This document shows, in pieces, positions 23,501-37,240 of a DNA stretch of 64,000 nt (the first letter of the stretch is position 1; every line of letters starts with the position of its first letter). Both the position numbers and the translations under genes were made by a program. The DNA is from Erythrocercus mccallii (taxonomy: Eukaryota; Chordata; Aves; Passeriformes; Dicruridae). The DNA is taken from positions 1,928,430 through 1,992,429 of the forward strand of contig VZRG01000006.1 in the NCBI GenBank assembly GCA_013397435.1, read 5' to 3'. Below the pieces are notes generated by a model. The model searched no databases. It was not told where the DNA came from and saw nothing but the letters and a program-made list of their open reading frames with translations.

Positions 23501-26500
23501 CTCTCTTTATAGTCTCCACACCAATATTTTCCTCACAAGTTGTAAGGGAGGTAGTGAGGGAGGAGCGAGAAGACAGTAAAACTCCCAGCTGTTTGAAACA
23601 TCTGTCGAAGCCTCTCTGCCAGGGCTCCACTGCTGCGGTGAGCCTCCTCAGCAAAGCAAATCTCTACAGAGATGGCACTGGCTCACTGATGTTTGCAGCT
23701 CATGTAAATGTACTCCAAGGCTACTGAGCTCTGAACAGCCTCTTTTACTGACATCAGTACACTGCTCAAATGAACTTAAAAACAACTAATCTGTCCATAT
23801 GTATCCAAATTAGCACTAGCAGAACTCCAGCCAGACCATGGCAATGATTCTCATTCTGAAACCGGAATTGTTACAAGTAGCTGTTCATAAATAATGTTCC
23901 AATTTTCAAGCTGGGTCAATTGGACACAGACCATGAGGTATATCTTTCTTTTGACCATTTTGTTGCCAAATGGGCTGTGACTATTTGTAGATATAGAGTA
24001 CACATTTCACACACCCACTAACCCACAATAAAGTAGGATAATTGCACAACTTACCTGCTAGCAGAATCAGAAAGTAAACAGAGTGAGAAGGAGAATTAAT
24101 TTGAGTTATGTAAAACTAGCATTGAAAGATTATTTTTATTAGCCAACATATTTTGCCTCTCCATTTATAAGAATGTATTAGTAAGCTCTGGAGTTTTTTT
24201 GTTCATTATCAAGTCCTGTACCCTCAGTATCTAATAAAATTAATGAGGCAATTATTTGGCAAGTAAAAGTAACTCAATGGCTTATCCATTAAGACCAGTC
24301 TAATAAGTAGTCACAGCTTAGACTTTGTTCAGCATAAACTCAGACTGTATTTATTGTAAAGAAATTTAGGAAACCCAAAAAGACAATGCCCTGAAGAAAT
24401 TAACCAAATATATTACTCATAAGCCCCACCACAAAACTGTAAGACAGCTTCAAATATAAAGTTTTGAAACTGGACTTCAAATGTATGAGTGTAAAGTGAT
24501 CTAATTTTCTATGAGCATATTAAGAACATGGTAAGGATAATAAGAAATTGTGACAGGGTTAGTCAAAAGCTTTGGAAAATAATGTAAAGCATCAATTTCA
24601 GGAAAAATGGAAGATTAAGGTGTTCAAAGGGTGATGCCTCTGTTCTTACACTCTTTCCATGATATCTAGTTGGGGCCACCAAAGGAATCAGGATACCAGA
24701 ACAGTCATTGTTATGAAAAATCTACTAAAACATTATTCTAAAAAATTTATAAGTTTAACATTACTGTATTGGCTCTAACAAGTGCGAGCGTAAGGAAACA
24801 CAAATTTATATAACAGAAATTAAGAGAAAAAAAAATAAAATGGATGTGCACTCAACTCCTCAGCAGAATTCTGTGTCAGTATTCATGAGCTGGCATAGTT
24901 CATCTGACCAGAGTTTCCTTATATATTTGTTTCAGGATAAGTAACAGTTCCTTTGATACTGACCTCCAATTTTAAACAGTTGTGAGGGAGTTGAGATTAA
25001 TATAGCCTATATTTTACCTGGCCTCTCACTTTACACAATTTACATGTCTTAATTCTTACCACTACTTTTCTTTCAATTTCTTTAGATTTAGCACAACAAA
25101 TTTTCCTTTTCATATCCATCATGTCCTAATTGCCATCACTGAAAGTGAGGAATCTCAACTGGTTGCAGCAATTCCTTGTCATCATCAAATACCCTTCTTC
25201 TTCCCCAGAGTGTAGTTCATAGCTAAAAATAACTCCAAAAAAAACATTAAATCATTCCTGTGATTATCTTCCAGTCCATGTTTATCAAACTGAACATCAC
25301 TGAGGTTAATAATTTTAGCTACTGAGTACCAGCAAACATATTCAGTATTTTGGGACAATACAATAAGAGAGAAATGGTGCAAAATATACACTATAAGTCT
25401 AGGCGCCTTAACTTAGAGTCTTGAAGATGAAAGAGCCCAAGGAAGTCAATTCAGGCTGAAAATGTTGTCCTTGAGTCATCTGGCATTTTTTTTTTTTTCA
25501 ATGATATAAGAACAGATGGCCAGCCTCAACCCAAAATTTCTTATCTGAGTTTGATTCAGCCCCACAGTACAAATTGTAAGTCATGTTTCCTGATTAAGTT
25601 AAAATATTTTTCAGTGGAAGAATGAGGCTTGATCTGCTTTCAGGACATTGACATCTTTTGTATGGTTGCTCTTAGACAAAATGTAAATTGCTGCTATGCA
25701 GGATAGGCTATGAAAATTATGATTGTTGTAATGGGTTAAAAAATGTGAAAAGAGGAAAATGGGAGTGGGAATTAAAAACTAGAGCAAGATGGAGAATCTC
25801 AGCTTCTAATGTTATAGAACAGAATGTGCACTTGGCTCACAAAAATTTCTAGATGCTTATCAAAGAAAAGTGAAAACAGGAAACAGAAAATCTGGGAGAT
25901 CTTAAAGACAGATGTAAAAAGACTGAAATTCAAAGATTAAAAAGATAAAAACTGTGCAATCCTAAAAATTTTGGCCATCATGTCCAAAGTTCCTGAGCAG
26001 AACATGAGAGACATATATCCTATAAATAAAAGTAAGAGTTTCCAGAACCTCTAAGGACTAATTTGACTCAAGCCTGAAAATCCAATCAAAATGCAAGGAA
26101 GAACTTCTCTTTACTCGAGTCATCTTTCATACAGACAGATTTCCAGATTAGAGAAGATATTAAATCATGCTGCCTAACACAGCTTCATACACTAAATCTT
26201 AAACTTTCAAATACAAAACTAAAGCCAGGTTTTTAACCATGATGCCCTAAGAGTAGTCTTAAAGTACTTTATAATTGAAGCAAACAAATATATTTTCTGC
26301 ATCAGGGAAAAGAGGGGAAACTATTCACACCCTTTTATTTAAGAAACAGTTTTAGGTTTTAGATTAGGAACTTTGTCATCTTCCACCTTCCATGTAACTG
26401 CTGGAGAGAAAAGAGTTCACCATCAACTGTGTTGGAGTTTAAGGAAATAAGCTGTCTAATTTAGCTGCCTTTAGTCAAGGAGTGACTGAGGGTCTTCTCA

Positions 26501-28419
26501 CGGACAGCATTTTTTTAACTAATCTGATCACTAACAAGAATTAGGTAAACTGCAAACAGGCACATTTTGCTAAATCTATTTTCTCTTTCCCAATTTTCCT
26601 GATGTGGATTAATTATGAAAGTTGAAATATCAGAAAGCCTAGAATGACTATTTTTGTTTTGTGTATGTAGACAACTTTGGCACATGGAGTTTGATTATTG
26701 GTCAGGTGATGGATCTGTGGGGAGTAAAACAGTTGCATGTATGCCTCAAGCCATAAGTATAGTGAAAACAATGAAAATCCTTCAGAGTTGATATGAATAC
26801 TGTAATTCAGGAGACACAGTAAACAACATTCATTGTAAGATCTTTTTTTTCCTTAGATAGACTTACAGAGAATTTTATTTCTTTTCGAAAAAACTATTAC
26901 TTAACTAATCTTCCAATATGAGAATATGAAGTAGAATGCTAAAATATATAAAGTTCCACACTATGTTTCTCACCAAGAATATTAAGGAGCAGGTTTGCTA
27001 GATTTTCTCCAATGTACCTTTGAGGTTCAAAAAACTTGGTTAATTTATATCTTGCTGATACGATTTGCTTGATCTGCACCTGATACTCCTTGGGTGTAGT
27101 CAATCACTTAGAATATTGCTGGAGGCTCAACATGAACCACTTTCTTTCACTGCAGACACTGCAGTCTCTCAACCAATCCAAAACATAAAGAAAACCTGCT
27201 GTTGTGAGTCCTTGGAGTGGCCTACGATTACATCACCTTTCCCACATATATTTTAATTTTTTATTATTGTTATAGGCTTAATTAGATTTCAAAAACATCA
27301 CATTGTTAGAAACATGAGAATAATAAAAAAACTTCTTAAAAATGAGCTATGAAGTAGTCAATGATTTCAGGTGAGAACAAAAGGTCAAATTAACATATTT
27401 AAGAGACTGTTCAAGTACGTAGACAGCTACATCAATTAGAAGGTGCATGGACCTTAACATTTAGTTGCTTTTGCTATCTTTTTTTTTTTTTTTATCATGC
27501 TGTAGAGAGAGTTTTCCATGCAAGTTTTCATCTGTCTCCATCACCTGATACAGAAGTCTCTAATGAAGTTGAGTCCTGAGTCACTTCTTGGGAGGTGGTG
27601 ACATTTTGTCATCCCAAACCTCACCATCTTCAGGAGGATACAAGCATGAATTTACAGGTTTTTTTCTGAAACAGATTGCTTTTATGTGTCAGGAACTGTA
27701 AATATAATCTAAGTCAGATTTCTCAATGTGAATTTAATAATGCTCATGGGGGAGGAAGCAGAACCCTCTTGCACTTCTTTGAAAATGGAGTCTGTTAGAG
27801 AAGATCCTAAATCAAAGGGTCTGACACATCCTGCCATGCATGTGAAATAATCCTCTGCCAGGATGCATTAATGGAGTGATGAATTATGTACCAGCGCCTT
27901 CACTACACCTAACATTAGAGTGTGATTCTTTTTCTAGTTTCATGTATTTTTTGTTACTTCAGGAACAAAACCCCTGCTTTTCCCTCCTCCACAAAACTCC
28001 ACAAAAACAAACAAATAAGGTGATTTTATATCTGAGTCTGTTTGGTTTTTTTTATTATTATTTCTTTACGGAGTTCTCATTTAAATCCTAGATTGGTGTT
28101 TGATTTTTGATACTAAAACAACTTTTAATTGTAGCTGTTATCTGCACTGAAAACATTAATTAGTGAGACTAGTATAGGGAAATGTGGAAAGGCAGTCAAA
28201 GTGCCTTTATTTTTAAAATAAATTCAGATGAACACACTTGTATGTCAGCTGGTTTTCATCTCTAAAAGCTCTGGGGTTTCACTCTGAGGTAATTGTGAAA
28301 CAATTCCATCATGTAGATTTCAGAAAAGGCATCTTAATGGAGAGGTCAGTAAATATATCACAGGTCTTTGTTCTATGGCAGAACTTAAAGGCTGAAGCTG
28401 AGGCGAGGACCCCATTTAG
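23501..28419. other. Intergenic, AT-rich, nothing recognised
   Basis: Nearly 5 kb with no supportable gene or repeat other than poly(T) tracts at 25486-25498 and 27479-27493. The short open frames show no family resemblance. Confidence 0.6.
27479..27493. repeat. Poly(T) tract
   Basis: About fifteen consecutive T. Confidence 0.88.
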
Positions 28420-28565
28420 TCTATCCCCTGTACAGAAAGGGAAAATGCTGTCCTGAAGAGCTAATGATACAAATTATGAAAGAAGACAGAAATTCCCAAA
28501 GCCACATGGAAAATTGGCAGCAGACTAACAGATTAGAAGCCCATTTTTCTTGCTCTGCCTGTCAT
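28420..28565 (+). mobile_element. Possible MIR/CORE-SINE relic
   Basis: The segment resembles the conserved central and 3' part of the old amniote MIR-type SINE. A CCCCTGTACAGAAAGGGAAA block stands where MIR has its ACAGATGAGGAAACTGAGG block, and TTCCCAAAGCCACATGG stands where MIR has its CCCAAGGTCACACAG block; GGCAGCAGACTAACAGATTA follows in the expected order. Divergence is high, so the call rests on order of blocks rather than close identity. Confidence 0.42.
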
Positions 28566-29770
28566 ACTTTCTAGTCTCGTGGACTTATAGTCATAAAGAT
28601 GATATCAGGGGCCTGACTTTGGCACTTGCAGGGTCTGTGGTTTCCATTATAGAAACAGAAACCCCTGAAATAACCCTATGGTCTGGGAAAGCATTTACAC
28701 CTCACACAGACTCACACAGATACAGACAAACACACTGACAGTCTCAACATAGAGCAGTTTTGTCACATTGAAATATAAAAAATGGATGCACATGTGCATC
28801 GTGCAGAAACATGACTATAAATTGGAGTTCCAGCTCCCATCACCCTAGTGACACAAATAATGTATCTTTCTCTCTGCTCTTATTCCACACCCATCTTGTA
28901 GACATGCAAAAAAGAGAATAATCTCCCCATTGCTGCTGAGTCACTCTCAGTGTAGCACTTGCCTATGCATGTAATGAATCACAATAATGCGACATGAGGG
29001 CAGCACTACAGGGGAGCAAAACATGCTGGGGTTAACTGGAGGTGTCTGTGTGGAAGTAATGCTGCTGGGCATCTTCCTGAAGGGAATATTATAACTGACA
29101 TACCTAGAAAAAGGGAGCTTACCAGACCAAAGAAAAGTCATTCATCCAGTTGGATTCCATGGACAGAAATGCAGCAGTAAATTAGGGCTAAAAAAGTCTG
29201 ATCCAAACCATGGGACACACCTGTCTTTTGCAGCATGGAAAATGGAAGAACTAAGAGCAAAACCAGCAAACCCACCGTTCTGAATTAGGCATTGCTGGAG
29301 AATATGCCCCAGGAGACAGTGTTGTGTTTCTGAGTGAGGCTGTGACCTGGCTGTGCTTTGAAGTCTTTTATCTTTGTCAGAAATATATTATAGAGATGTT
29401 AATGACATCTTTAACTAAACAGAAAAAGGATAGGCTTGGATGACTAGTTTTCAATTTGGCATATTGAAGTGAACTGTTTTTTCTGTCTGGTGGTACCAAG
29501 ACTGTGTGAAAGGGCTTGCATTCACTTCTTGGGAAAGAAGCTCCTGTCAACATCATGCACTGTGGCCTGGTTTTTGCCCTTTAAAAGAGACTCTTTTTTC
29601 TGCAACTCTTAGACTATATTAGAGTTTGGAAATGCAGAAGGAATTATTAAACAAGCTGTAAATAAAAAAAGTATCTGTATTGTCACCCAAAGTTTTCCTA
29701 GCCTTCTGAATTTTTATACAGGAGTCAGAGTTTCTTACTTTCTCATCCTTTCCTAGCACAAACAAATAAT
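28566..29770. other. Intergenic, nothing recognised
   Basis: About 1.2 kb. A short CACACAGA-rich run is at 28697-28735. No gene is recognised. Confidence 0.6.
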
Positions 29771-30030
29771 TGTTTTTGTAAATACTGCCATTGTTCACAT
29801 TCTTTGTGATGGGAGGAGGACATTGATTGACAGTCTGTTTGACCAATGTGGTTGAGAGGTGGGGATTTCACCCTCCAATCCACTGTCACCTTTCTAAAAG
29901 TATATATTGGAAATTAATAAACAAATTGGTCTTCTTTGGCCTCTACTCTGTGTCTTGGAAAGATTCCAAATCTCCATGTGATCATTTCATGTCTGATTGT
30001 GACACTGTATATCCTGCTTTTGTTACTCTC
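29771..30030 (+). mobile_element. LTR of an endogenous retrovirus (copy 2 of a pair)
   Basis: Begins TGTTTTTGTAAATACTGCC and is clearly homologous over about 250 bp to 1759-2010. Shared blocks are CCATTGTT, GGGAGGAGG/AGGAGGAG, TGACAGTCTGTTTGACC, GAGAGGTGGGGATTTCACCC and CTCCAATCCACTGTCACC. A TATA-like TATATAT near 29901 is followed by AATAAA (29915-29921 region) and an R-U5-like part ending near 30030. The layout is that of a short LTR. The right edge is approximate and no internal genes adjoin it. Confidence 0.7.
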
Positions 30031-31703
30031 ACTGAGAATAACATTGTGTTTTAAAAATCAGATGGACAGGTGTATAAATTCCACACAAACGGAAGGATTT
30101 TCAATATCTTTCTTTATTTCCAAACATCAAGAGTGAAAAAACAGGAATTTCTTGAAAGAGTGGCTTGAGTTCAAGTTAACCATAATAGCTTGAAAATCTC
30201 AAAGTGAAAAATTGATTCATTTTAAATTTTCCCTAACGTCATTGTTAGCAGATAATTGGGTGTGACAATACCCCAGTGGGAAAACAGGACCACTTTGCAA
30301 TATACATTTGGCCTAGAACTCAAAAAATTCAAAGCGTAACTACATTCTTCTGGGAGCTCACTAAGGTAATCCTGGATTCTGGACTGCATTCACAACTCTG
30401 TCCTGTATTTGACATTAACACTGTCATTTTAATATTTAGAACAATAAGGAAAATACTCAGCCGAACTGTGTTTCCAATGTTGCACTGACCATCCATCTAG
30501 TAGAATTCTTCCCAGGTGGTCTTGTAAACTTTTTTGGCTAAGCTGCAATATGTAAATTAGGAAATACTTAGCCATAGGAAATGAAATACTGGGACATATG
30601 AATGTGTCACTTTTTATTGTGAAGCAAAGTGTTTGTTATTGTAGTTATAAAGCCTGAAAATGTTCAAATAGCCCATATGTTTTCCTTTGACAATCTTGGA
30701 TTAGACAAATGACATTCATAACCAAGGTATTTTGACTGCTGGACATAAACTTCACAGACCTGATTGTTTGCAGTACAGTTTTTTTTTACAAAACAAAACA
30801 CAGCACACAAGGCGTAACCTGGATGCTGTACCTACCAGAGGTATACTGGATGGGAAATAACCAGGTAGAATGTAGGGGAGACTTAATCTTTTAAAGGACT
30901 TAATCTGTATTTAAGGAACTTGCCTAGAATTAGTACTAATGAGATGAGAGAACCTGGAAAATTTTCCTTTGCATTGTATCTCTTTACTTAACTGATATTC
31001 AAATTCCAGATATTGCTTCCTGCTACTGTATGAACAGCTTATTAGCAATGGAGGACAGTGTTTTGCTCCATTGAAACAGCTGAAAAAAATCCTGACTACC
31101 ACCTCCAACAATTATAAATTCATAGCTTGGTAATAATTCTGTTTCTGCATTTTGCTATAATTATGTAGCACATCTTGAATTTTCAACTTCTTTTTCCCAA
31201 AATTAACCCTTTCTTTTCAAGATAATTTTTAATACTATCACTCACAAATGCCTTGAATTTATAAGGCAACAGAAGAGTTGTGTGCAAAGACAAGTTTTGC
31301 CCAACCCTGTATACAATGATGTTTCAGAGCTATCATCTGCTCAGGTTCATCAGGCTCCCTCTCTTTCCAGACACCAGATGTTGCAGAGCTCAGACCCCTG
31401 TAGGCTGCCTGTGTAGCCAGACAGGGACTGACAACAGGACAATACATAATAGGTGCACCACAGAGGGTTATAAATTAACATTAACAGCAGTTCCAACAGG
31501 AGGTGACAAGCATAACTGTCCTGAGCCTAACCATAGGCATTATAAACTTAATGTTTACTTTTGGAGTTAAGAGAGCCAAAGATTTGTCTGGTTGCAAGAT
31601 CCAACGCTTCCGCCTGAGTTTGTCATCCACTGATCAGGTAGTTATATACAACAGGATTGTCACATCAAACTGATTTTATATGCCTTGCTTTTCTCACAGG
31701 CAT
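30031..31703. other. Intergenic, nothing recognised
   Basis: About 1.7 kb, AT-rich. The open frame of 96 aa at 31280-31570 has no recognisable domain and no supporting context. Confidence 0.6.
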
Positions 31704-32063
31704 TGAGTCATAAAATTGTTTAGGTTGGAACAGACCTCTAAGATCATTGAGTCCAGCCATTAACCCAGCACTGACAAGTCCACCACTAAACCGTGTCCTC
31801 AAGTGTCACATCTACTACACATCTTTTAAATACTCCTACACAATATTGGGCAGCCTGATCCAAAGCTTGACAACCTATTTGGTGAAGAATTTTTTTTCTA
31901 CTGTTCAGTCTAAACCCCAACTTGATGCAACTTGAGGCCATTTCCTCTTATTCTATTGCTTGGGAGCAAGGCTGACCCCCATATGGCTACAACCTCCTTT
32001 CAGGTAGTTGTAGAGAGCAACAAGCTCCCTCTGGCCCACCTTTTCTTCAAGCTAAACAATGCT
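31704..32063 (-). mobile_element. CR1 LINE 3' fragment
   Basis: Minus-strand CR1 of about 360 bp. Its tail is at the left (GAGTCATAAAATTGTTTAGG), followed by GGTTGGAACAGACCTCTAAG and GATCATTGAGTCCAGCCATT, which are the inverted CR1 3' end. The right end is the inverted TTTTCTTCAAGCTAAACAAT block. It is diverged and truncated; the small frame at 31747-31935 is not a gene. Confidence 0.87.
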
Positions 32064-34645
32064 GTTTATTAAATATGTTGAAGACATAAAAGCATATTTC
32101 TTCTTAATCACATTCGTGGGTAAATATACGAAAAAGAGATTTAAAAATCATTAAGGGAAGAGAAAATCACACATCTAGCTCTAGTGAAAGAAATAAAAGT
32201 TAATTAATAATTCATAGGAGAACCTGGAAACACAGCTATTTTAAATGGACAGTGGTTTGTAATGTTTTCTCTGTGGTTCATTTTTTGACTTTTGTGTGTT
32301 TGGCATTGCTTTTTCACATCTTACCTAATAAAAAAATACTGAATATCTTTGTGCAGTTGCAATACCTGAAGGATTAAATAAGGGCTTCTTCTTCAACTTT
32401 AAATAAGCAGGCAGTGAAATTAATATGAATTATTTAGCAGTTAGAAACGTGAGACTGACCTCCTACTATCAGAAGAAAGGTAGATAATTTACAAAATTAT
32501 ATAGTATGTGCTTGCAATGGGTTTATCTAAGCATGTCACCAACTGCTTGTATTGCTGCTTGAAGGAAAATCTGCCATAAACCTCTGACCATGGAGTTAGA
32601 CTAAATAGCATATACTGGATCCTAATACCTCACCTCTGTTTGGAAATCTCAACCATAACTTTGCCAATGTAAAAGGAAATAGTCACAGTAATACCCTTGG
32701 AGGTGCTTCAAGGTTAGCTGAAATTATTGAAAGAAGAGCCACCAGTTTCATGAGATTTGATTGCAAGTAACTGGTTTCAAAGAGCATATTGGACTCAATA
32801 GTTAAAATTATAAATCATCACAATATGATAGTCATTGTATGATTATTTCATTGTCAATCCTATAATTATATGGTGATCAAGTCTAACCTATGTCCATTTG
32901 TCCAGTGCTGTTTCTCATTTTAAAATTCAAGACCATCTGTACTTTATACCAAAAAATCCAGTTAACCCAGGACCAGGCCTGTAAAATATGAAACCTCAAA
33001 TTTGGGTAAAAATGCATCTAAGTACACCCAGCAAAGCTTGTCTTTGCTCTCAGTCATCCAAGTGATACAAAATTGTGTTTGAAATACAGTGTTCTAGCCC
33101 ACCACCAAGGTTAATGTGTACACTCACATCTCACCTGATTTCTACCAGATTGCAGATGTGACTGCCTCTACATACTAAATGATAGGTCCTTTGCATTTCC
33201 CAGACACTACAATCAATCACTTACAGCTCTGCACCTCACCTTTGTTTTGCAAGCCTGGTCATTCTTGACTCTTAGTTGTGCTGTGTCTTTATTAATCACA
33301 TCAGTTATCAACTCCTTAGGTAAAAATAACATTGATAACCATGGCCAAAAAAAAAAAATATTATTACAGAGAAGCAAGAAAGAAAAATCCATCTCAGAAA
33401 CATTGTAAGCGAAATATTAGTGTTGTCATATACAGTTGTCACTATTTAATGGTTTGGGAACAGATCCTGGTCTTTTGCACAATCTCTCTCTTTCTGCTAC
33501 TCCCACACACTTCAACTTTTATATTTTTCTCCACTTTCCAGAGTGCAAAATGATCTATAATTCGTTTATTATATGGGGTTTTTTTGCTGACCCATATTAT
33601 TTGTCTTTAGCAGAGAGGAAGGATTACTGATTTTAAAGAATCACATTGAAATCACAGCAGCTATTTCCTGATCCCTGGTTAAAATCTTTGTTTATAACTT
33701 GTACATAGTGGCTCCAACCAGTTCCTACTTCTGCCAAGTTCAGAGAAATCATGACTGTTTATCTGTATTGATTTTGATGTGGCACTACTACTTGAATAGA
33801 GAAAAGTTTTTGCCTGTGAACAAAATCTTGTAGAAAATCATTTAGAGATACGTTCTGAATTCTAATCCTACCTGAATACAGCATTTCACAAATAAATCAC
33901 AACCAAGTGAAATACTCTACTACAGAAAATCAAGAAAGAATATAGATTGCAGTGCATAACTTGAAAATAAAAGTATCACTGAAAATATGGAAAATTGTGG
34001 ACATGGATAATGTTGACACAAAATCAATCTATCAGTTTCTATTTAGCTACATTTTATTTAACGGTCTGGATCAGAAGTAGATGCAAGGCCAGCAATCAGA
34101 AATTTGCGTGTTCCAGTCCTGATTCTAATTCTTGACAGGTAAATTGCCTGTGACTGAGATAATGGCCACTAATTCAAAAGAGCGGTTTCCTCACTTTCCT
34201 GGGGTAAATCTGTTATGTATAGAGAAGAGCAATTAGCCTGCATTTTATGTGAGGAGTGGTTTGACTATAAAATACTCTGTAGGTGATGCTTAATATGAAA
34301 GGACTTACAAGCAGATTTAAAGAAATCAGATCCTATATATAACAAAACATTTAGTGTTTAAGAAATATAAACACTTGAATACATTAAAAAAGTTATTTCT
34401 GTGGTTTGTCAAGATCTATAAATAGAGTACTGAGCAGAAAAAAATGGTCATGAGTCAGGAAAAACTTGGGAGAGAAAAGAAAATGTATGAAAGAGACTGC
34501 ATTAATTAGAAGGCATTAAAACCCCAGGAAGTTATCAGAAACATAGGATTGCAGATCCTTTATATTTCAGAACAGCTTTTTTAATATTTATGTGATATAA
34601 AATGCTTTCAGATGCTTTTGATAGTTGGGTCATAGCATTTGATAT
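32064..34645. other. Intergenic, nothing recognised
   Basis: About 2.6 kb of AT-rich sequence without a recognisable gene, RNA or interspersed repeat. Confidence 0.6.
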
Positions 34646-35592
34646 TGTTGGGTCAGGCTGGGATGAAGTTAATTTTCCCCACAGCATCTCTCCTACTGCT
34701 GTGCTTTTCATCGGTAAGCAGAAAAGTGTTGATAACACATTAATGTTGAGCTACTGCTGAGCAGGGTGAGCACAGCATCAGCTCTGTCCCTCAACATTCC
34801 CCCTCTCCAGTGCCCTTGGGGTGGGCAAGATCTTGGGAGGGGACACAGCCAGGGCAGCTGAGCCCAACTGACCAAAGGGATAGTCCACACCTAATATGGT
34901 GGTGGTGGCGGAGCAGGGCGTGGAGGACCTCGTGTTGGAGCAGGATGCCCAAAGGAGTCAGCAACCCTGTGGAAAAGCTAGGCTGGCTCAGGCTCCCAGC
35001 TGGACCTGTGAACCTATGCAGAGAGAAGCCCTCACTGGAGCAGGTTTGCTGGCAGGACTTGTGACCCCACAGACAACTCAGCCTGGAACAGTGTGTGAAG
35101 AACTGCAGCCCATGGGAAGGAGTAATATTGGAGAAGCTGGTGGAAGATTGTCTGCTGTGGGAGGGACCCCACACTGGAACAGGGAAAGGTTGTGGGCAGA
35201 CCTTCCCTGTGGAGGAAGGAGAGGCAGAGACAACACATGATGAACTGACCACAACTCCCATTCCCTTTGCACTGTTATGGAGGACAAAGTAGAGCAATTG
35301 GGAGTGAAGTTAAGCCTGGGGAGAAGGGTTAGGTAGGTGTAAGGTGTTTTTAAGGTTTTTTGGGGGTTTTTTAAATTGTTTCTTATTCTCCCATTCAAAT
35401 TTGATAAATAATAAATTCAATTAATCTCCCCAAGTCAAGTCTGTTTTGCCTGTGACCATAACTGCTGAGTGGTGTGTCTCCCTGCCCTTACCTCAACCCA
35501 CAAGCCTTCTGTCATATTTTTTGTCCTGCTGAGGAAGGCAGTGACAGAATGGCTTTGGAGGGCACTTGGCATCAAGCCAGAGTCAAACCACA
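34646..35592 (+). mobile_element. Endogenous retrovirus ERVL-type solo LTR
   Basis: A 947-bp LTR of the common bird ERVL type on the plus strand. It begins TGTTGGGTCAGGCTGGGATG and ends near AAACCACA. Inside are the repeated GC-rich modules typical of this family (GGAGCAGG-type blocks at 34934 and 35036, AGGACTTGTGACCCCAC near 35056, GAAGAACTGCAGCCCATGGG near 35096, GGGAGGGACCCCACACTGGA near 35159). The AATAAA polyadenylation signal is at 35410-35415, followed by an R-U5 part with CAAGTCAAGTCTGTTTTGCC. No matching target-site duplication and no internal viral genes are seen. The frames of 168 and 114 aa at 34791-35297 and 34896-35240 are chance frames in the LTR. Confidence 0.88.
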
Positions 35593-37240
35593 TGCACCTC
35601 AACAGTGCATGTGGGGTCATGACCAAAGTCACCCTGGAGTCAGTTTAGAGGCAGCAGTAGGTTTGGGGGGTTATATTTTTCTACTAAGTGTGATTTTTGC
35701 ATTTCTTAGCCAAAAAGAATCTCATCAGTTCTTAGGTTATTTCACTCTCCATTTCTTCTGCACCAAGCACATTGACATGTTTCCACATTGACAAATACTG
35801 CAGTGAAACATCAATTTTTTAGCTATTATTCCAGAATATGCACAGAAAGCACATTTTTAATTAATAGGCAATAGCACTGATTTTAGAAACGGGATTCTTA
35901 AAGTTACATTATAATATGCAATCAAGGAAAATTAAATCAGGTATTTGAATATTATAAAGTACTGAGAAATCATGGATTTATCCTTAAAATAACTAATTGT
36001 TTGAAATACAGAAACATTTAAATATTTGTTACCTGTTTCTTTTATGCTTTCTGAAAAATGTCTTTGAACCCCACACACATTGTTTTAGTTTTATGATCCA
36101 AATCTTATTTTTCAAAAGTATATTAAAAAGTTACAGTCTAAAATAACTTTATTCCATGATCTTGTATCTTAAAATGGCAGATGGTGGTCTTTGGAACACT
36201 TATCAGAGGGGGTCTGAGTTTCTCAGAAACAAAACAAATCAAGAGGTATTCTATAAGTAATTTGCTGGAATTTATTTTCATTTATTTTTAGAAACAGACC
36301 AAAAGGTTCTCAAGACTGTTCTTACTGCTAACTGAGTATGAGAAATGGACTCTAATTCCCTCATGACTTATAAATAATTGGAGACTCTCTCCCCATAGTA
36401 ACATTAATACATCTCAATTTGTGTCACTACCTACCATCCATGTAGCCAGGTCTGTAGCTTTTTTAAAAAAATTACAAAGCTTATTCCCCACCCTCTTAAC
36501 TCAGTTGTAATGAAAACTGAGGAAAACTAGATGATTACAAAGTATCCCCAATTCACTACTTTAGATAAAATCTACCATTATTCTGCTTCAATGCAGTGTT
36601 TTCTTTGTAGTCATACTTTGACCAATGCTATCCATTGCTTTCCTTGAAAAAAAATAAAAGCCAAGGACTGTTAGAAAAGAAAAGAGACATTAAGATATAA
36701 GATTAAAAGGAAAGCTTTCCAAAGCCTTTTCTAAAGGAAGTAAAAGCACAGTTAGAAAATTTACAGTCTCAATCCTTTTTATTTTTGCACCTCATTAAAT
36801 CTGCAGGGTACCCAAATCCTATATCCACCCTTCCTAAAAGCAAGATGTGTGCTACCAATCAACTTGGAAGATGAGTTTCAAATACTAAACTTTTCTAATG
36901 CAGAAGGTTTCGTTAAGGAAACTTCCCAGCTTGACTATTCATGAGACTCTGGCAGTCACACTCCTAAGGACAGAGACTGCCAGTCTTGGGACTGAAGTTG
37001 CTTCACAGTGGTGGCTTCAGTGACCTGACTGGTCCCTGCTTGTCTCCCCACACACCCCACTCACACAGTCAGAACAATTTCCTTACTGATTTAACCCCAG
37101 GGTTCCCAGAACACAGATGATTTGCTCAATAAAGAAGTTTCTTAACAGTGCTGTAACACAGAAACAACTCAAGCTGGTGCCTCCAAGGAGGGACCCCAAA
37201 GGAACCCCAGGGCTTTTATATTCTTACAGTCCAAGCAAGT
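35593..37240. other. Intergenic, possible old LTR remnant near the right end
   Basis: Mostly AT-rich and unrecognised. Around 37090-37220 there is a CTCAATAAAGAAGTTTCTTA segment and a GC-richer run that could be an old LTR remnant, but there is not enough to assign it. Confidence 0.45.

Noticed and set aside
34791..35297. 168-aa open frame on the minus strand
   Set aside because: It lies wholly in the ERVL LTR at 34646-35592, whose GC-rich modules leave several frames open on both strands; no protein family is recognised.
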